DNA from: DASZUK01 sp963844575
Lineage (GTDB): Bacteria > Actinomycetota > Acidimicrobiia > Acidimicrobiales > RAAP-2
Direction: 5' to 3'
Assembly: GCA_963844575.1 (NCBI GenBank)
Contig: CAWJOU010000002.1
Span: 1-7,500, forward strand
Length of the DNA stretch: 7,500 bases
Position numbers and translations under genes: made by a program. The stretch's first letter is position 1. Each line of letters begins with the position of its first letter. Positions 5,226 through 7,500 of the stretch are shown here, piece by piece. The notes below the pieces were generated by a model that searched no databases, was not told the DNA's origin, and was given only the letters and a program-made list of their open reading frames with translations.

Positions 5226-5783
5226 GTGCTCCTCTACCGCGTCTTTCCCCACCTCCCAAGCGTCGAAGAGGACAAGCCCGGTCACCCGCTGTTCGTCTAC
5301 CCGCGCCAAGGAGCCGGACGCTGGGACAACCCTGACCTCTACCTGGCCCGCTACCTCGGCGTCGGCCCTGAGGTAGCCATTGGTGAGGCGTTCGCACATC
5401 TACGGTCCTGGCGCCCCGAGATGTTGGTTCGGCCCGATTTGCCCGGATCGGTGCGTCGTCTAGCCACTTACCGCTTCGACGAGGAGGACCACCCGCTCTT
5501 GGACCTCGATGATGCCCAGGCGCTCCTCGACCGAGGAATCCGCCCCACCGACGTGGTCATCAGGGACCGACCCAAGACGCAACGAATCGCCGCTGACATC
5601 TTTCGGGACGGCCGATGGGCCGGCATCAAGTCCTGGTCATATCACCGTCCGCAGTGGCAGGTGGTGACGCTGTGGAAGGCGCCGAACCTGGGTGTCGTGT
5701 CCGTAGAGGACATCGCCGGGCATCCCGCGCTGGCCGAGGCCGCCGACGCCCTAGCCTCGATCATTCGTCCGGCCGTCAGTTGA
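5226..5783 (+). CDS. RES-domain toxin (MbcT-like NAD+ phosphorylase/glycohydrolase), C-terminus formed by IS end
   Basis: This 185-residue RES-family toxin matches the length of MbcT (about 186). RES toxins destroy NAD+ in the cytoplasm and halt growth unless bound by their antitoxin. Residues expected for the NAD+ pocket are present: YR at 4-5, Arg32 in GAGRWDNP, Tyr39 in DLYLARYL, Glu54 in GEAFAHL, and Ser136/Ser138 in IKSWSYHRPQW. VVSVEDIAGHPALAEAADA (157-175) is the usual C-terminal strand-helix. The start is GTG 5226, three bases after the antitoxin stop, with no separate ribosome site, so it depends on translational coupling. From Leu176 onward (ten residues and the stop) the frame is encoded by the left terminal repeat of the IS1380-family element. 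The catalytic core is untouched, so the toxin is probably still active. Confidence 0.9.
   Translation: MLLYRVFPHLPSVEEDKPGHPLFVYPRQGAGRWDNPDLYLARYLGVGPEVAIGEAFAHLRSWRPEMLVRPDLPGSVRRLATYRFDEEDHPLLDLDDAQALLDRGIRPTDVVIRDRPKTQRIAADIFRDGRWAGIKSWSYHRPQWQVVTLWKAPNLGVVSVEDIAGHPALAEAADALASIIRPAVS
5750..5774 (+). repeat. Left terminal inverted repeat of the IS1380-family element
   Basis: The repeat begins CCTAGCCTCGAT and runs to GGCC. It matches the reverse complement of 7397-7421 except at 5762 (C versus A). Three more bases outside (CGC) also match on both sides, so the true edge could be 5747. It encodes residues 176 onward of the RES toxin. Confidence 0.9.
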
Positions 5784-5929
5784 GCGCATCCGGCACCCGA
5801 TCACAGCGCGCGTAGCCGCTGGCGCTGACATGACCGCCCCGGGGCCGTGCAGGATTCCGAGATGTCCGGTCCGTCTCAGTTGTCACGCCCGTGATCACGC
5901 TTGCGGGTCGGGCGCCGGGACCCGTTCGG

Positions 5930-7345
5930 CTATGGGAACGCGGCCCGGAGGCGCACGAACGCGGTGGCGAGCTCGCTCGCCCACGGCCAGCGTTGATCCA
6001 GGCGCAGCACCAGGCGCCGTTGGCGGCGCACGAGGAGGCCGGCGATGTGCAGCACCCGGTGGCGCATGGTCTTCGGCTCGGCCTTGGCCAGTGCCCCCTC
6101 GAAGCAGAGAAGCTGGCTCCAGGCGAGGAGTGCCCCGGCGAGCAAGGTGACCGCCACCCAGGCCTGGTTGCGGCCGAAGCCGTCGAAGGGCAGGTTGGAA
6201 AGGCCGCAGGCCTTCCAGCACCGCACCCGGTCCTCGACCCGGGCGTGGCCCCGGTGACGCAGCTCCAACGCCGCGGGGTCGTCGCCCACCGTGTTGGTGA
6301 TGAAGCAGGTGTGGCGCCACCCGGCGTGGGTGTCGAACAGGCTGAGCTGGGCGCCGGGGTGGGGGCGCTCCCGGCGACAGACGACCCGCATGTCAGCGGG
6401 CCAGCCCGACAGGGCCACCAGCCCGGTGAGCTCGATGACCTCCGCCCCCTCCCGGATGGCCCCGCCGTGCTCTCTCGCTCCAACCCAGTCCTCCTCTTGG
6501 GCCATGAGCAGGGCGTCACGGACCGAGCCGCCGACCGGGAAGCCGATCGAGTAGTCACAGTTGGCGTCGGCGAGGGCTTCGACGAAGCGATGCGTGGCCC
6601 CGGCCGAGTCGGCCCGCACCAGGATCGGATGGACAACGGTTTCCGGATCGTCACCCTCGTCGTGGCCGAGGCGGTACTCGGACGGGAGGGCCACCATGGC
6701 CTGTTCCAAGAGCTCCAGGTGATCGTCGGTGTCGTTCGGCGCCGCGTTGCCCGGGCGCAGCATGGCGGCCAACGGCTCGGTGGTGGTGTCGCACCACACG
6801 GCCAGTGGGTTGAAGCCGAAGCCGCGCTTATAGGTGGGGGCGGCGTCTTCCTTCTCCGAGTGGGCGGTGACCAGGGTGGAGTCGAAGTCCAAGACGATCG
6901 GGCCGACTGGTGGACACGCCTCCCAGACCTTCGCCCGGGCGCTCGCCAAAGCGAGGGGGATGGCGCGCAGCTCCGAAGAGGTCGTAGCCTGGATCGCCCG
7001 CCAGGCCGTCGCCACCGAGGCCACCGGGCCGAAGAGGTCCTCTTGTTCTTTGAGGGCGGCCAGATCGGCCAGGCAGTCTGCCCCGTCGGCGATGGCCACA
7101 CCCAAGTGGGTGAGCACCACGCCCGGATCGTGGGTGTGCCAGGAGATCCCACAGTCGGCCATGGCCACCGACATGGCCCCGGTCAGCCCAACGCGATCGG
7201 CCAGCTCGCAGAGCAGGGCGGTGCCCGCGTGAGAGACCAGATTCCTGCCGTCGGGCATCACGACGGGGCGGCGGACCGAGCGACTACGGTGCACCGGCAA
7301 GGAGCCCTCCTCCTGGTTGCGATTGACTGCGTCAGCAACAGTCAT
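5930..7345 (-). CDS. IS1380-family DDE transposase
   Basis: This intact 471-residue transposase cuts and joins the terminal repeats of its own element. Family signatures are clear: VLDFDSTLVTAHSEKEDAAP at about 151-170 with the first catalytic Asp (153 or 155), TYKRGFGFNPL (171-181), LRPGNAAPND (196-205), the second Asp in VRADSAGATHRF (Asp246), and the catalytic Glu in RGHARVEDRV (Glu371), followed by NLPF and the C-terminal helices. The length is usual for the family, about 420-480. The ATG at 7345 is the first in frame inside the element. A GGAAG lies immediately before it, which is too close for a normal ribosome site, so a weak or leader-dependent start is possible. It faces the toxin-antitoxin pair. 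With both repeats present and no frameshift, the copy could be mobile. Confidence 0.95.
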   Translation of the reverse strand: MTVADAVNRNQEEGSLPVHRSRSVRRPVVMPDGRNLVSHAGTALLCELADRVGLTGAMSVAMADCGISWHTHDPGVVLTHLGVAIADGADCLADLAALKEQEDLFGPVASVATAWRAIQATTSSELRAIPLALASARAKVWEACPPVGPIVLDFDSTLVTAHSEKEDAAPTYKRGFGFNPLAVWCDTTTEPLAAMLRPGNAAPNDTDDHLELLEQAMVALPSEYRLGHDEGDDPETVVHPILVRADSAGATHRFVEALADANCDYSIGFPVGGSVRDALLMAQEEDWVGAREHGGAIREGAEVIELTGLVALSGWPADMRVVCRRERPHPGAQLSLFDTHAGWRHTCFITNTVGDDPAALELRHRGHARVEDRVRCWKACGLSNLPFDGFGRNQAWVAVTLLAGALLAWSQLLCFEGALAKAEPKTMRHRVLHIAGLLVRRQRRLVLRLDQRWPWASELATAFVRLRAAFP

Positions 7346-7396
7346 GCTTCCAGGTGAGAGGGCTCTTTACGCGAATACGCGCATCCCTGGATCAGG

Positions 7397-7421
7397 GGCC
7401 GGACGAATTATCGAGGCTAGG
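7397..7421 (-). repeat. Right terminal inverted repeat of the IS1380-family element
   Basis: Read inward on the minus strand it begins CCTAGCCTCGAT and ends GGCC, matching the left repeat at 24 of 25 positions. It lies about 50 bases upstream of the transposase ATG, so it borders or contains the transposase promoter region. Confidence 0.9.
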
Positions 7422-7443
7422 GCGAGCGTTGGGCGGTTGGTAG
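7422..7443 (+). other. Possible displaced 3' end of the RES toxin gene
   Basis: If the IS (5750-7421) is removed with no target duplication, the toxin frame continues from Ala175 as RALGGW and stops at TAG 7441-7443. A short helix extension followed by a stop is plausible for the natural C-terminus. A stop within seven codons can occur by chance, so this is tentative. The remaining 7444-7500 shows nothing I can support. Confidence 0.35.
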
Positions 7444-7500
7444 TCCCAACCTGGCCCACTCGTCGGTCGCGTGGACCCGCCGGCAGCCTCGGTCATGTCC

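Larger units (their letters stand above)
5750..7421 (-). mobile_element. Complete IS1380-family insertion sequence, 1672 bp
   Basis: The element is bounded by 25-bp terminal inverted repeats (24/25 identical) that begin CCTAG, as do the ends of ISEcp1, the best-known IS1380-family member. Its length of about 1.67 kb fits the family. It carries a single intact transposase on the minus strand. Flanking bases (GACGC left, GCGAG right) do not form the 4-5 bp direct target duplication typical of the family. The left end lies inside the RES toxin gene. The region between the toxin stop and the transposase stop (5784-5929) is non-coding IS sequence with nothing else I can identify. Confidence 0.88.

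Noticed and set aside
5776..7152. A 458-codon open frame on the minus strand overlapping the transposase
   Set aside because: It is read one frame off the transposase, is dominated by Arg, Pro and Ser, and has no family motif. The overlapping frame holds a complete IS1380 transposase.
5790..7402. An imperfect inverted match (CCGGC..CC.GATC) inside the IS, first considered as its ends
   Set aside because: It has many mismatches. A far better 24/25 repeat starting CCTAG lies just outside, at 5750 and 7421.
7395..7496. A small ATG-started frame of about 34 codons on the minus strand at the right edge
   Set aside because: It has no recognisable motif or ribosome site, and its second half reads through the IS terminal repeat.
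1..7500. CRISPR arrays, tRNA or rRNA genes, riboswitches
   Set aside because: I saw no regularly spaced repeats with unique spacers, no cloverleaf with CCA-proximal TTCGA arm, and no recognisable riboswitch core on either strand.

Overview
The window is GC-rich actinobacterial DNA, probably from a mycolic-acid or related soil actinomycete. The codon use, GTG starts and apparently leaderless promoters fit this, as does a steroid-degradation locus closely resembling the KstR2 regulon of Mycobacterium and Rhodococcus. The gene order is not that of M. tuberculosis, so I do not name a genus.

Layout: (1) 1-230, minus strand: the start of a HigB/RelE-type toxin gene that runs off the left edge, with a good promoter overlapped by two inverted repeats. 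(2) 325-1208, minus: a short-chain dehydrogenase (Rv3548c-like) broken by a one-base frameshift near 757. (3) 1496-2107, minus: the TetR-family regulator KstR2. (4) 2255-4767, plus: ipdA, ipdB and a second short-chain dehydrogenase, read as an operon. (5) 4829-5783, plus: a type II toxin-antitoxin pair, Xre/MbcA-like antitoxin and RES-domain (MbcT-like) toxin. (6) 5750-7421: a complete 1.67 kb IS1380-family insertion sequence whose left terminal repeat forms the 3' end of the RES toxin gene.

How the genes work together: IpdA and IpdB form the enzyme that opens the last remaining steroid ring (from HIP-CoA) in cholesterol/steroid catabolism. KstR2 is the repressor that senses HIP-CoA. Two sites matching the published KstR2 operator, AnCAAGnnCTTGnT, are visible: a perfect one before the broken dehydrogenase and a one-mismatch one before ipdA. 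In both, the last T of the operator is also the first base of the -10 hexamer, so repression by promoter occlusion is expected.

The most unusual features are the ipdA-ipdB junction, where an imperfect-repeat spacer carries a relay of TGATG stop-start overlaps through two mini-ORFs; the IS end that supplies the toxin's last ten residues; and the placement of a catabolic cluster between two toxin-antitoxin loci.
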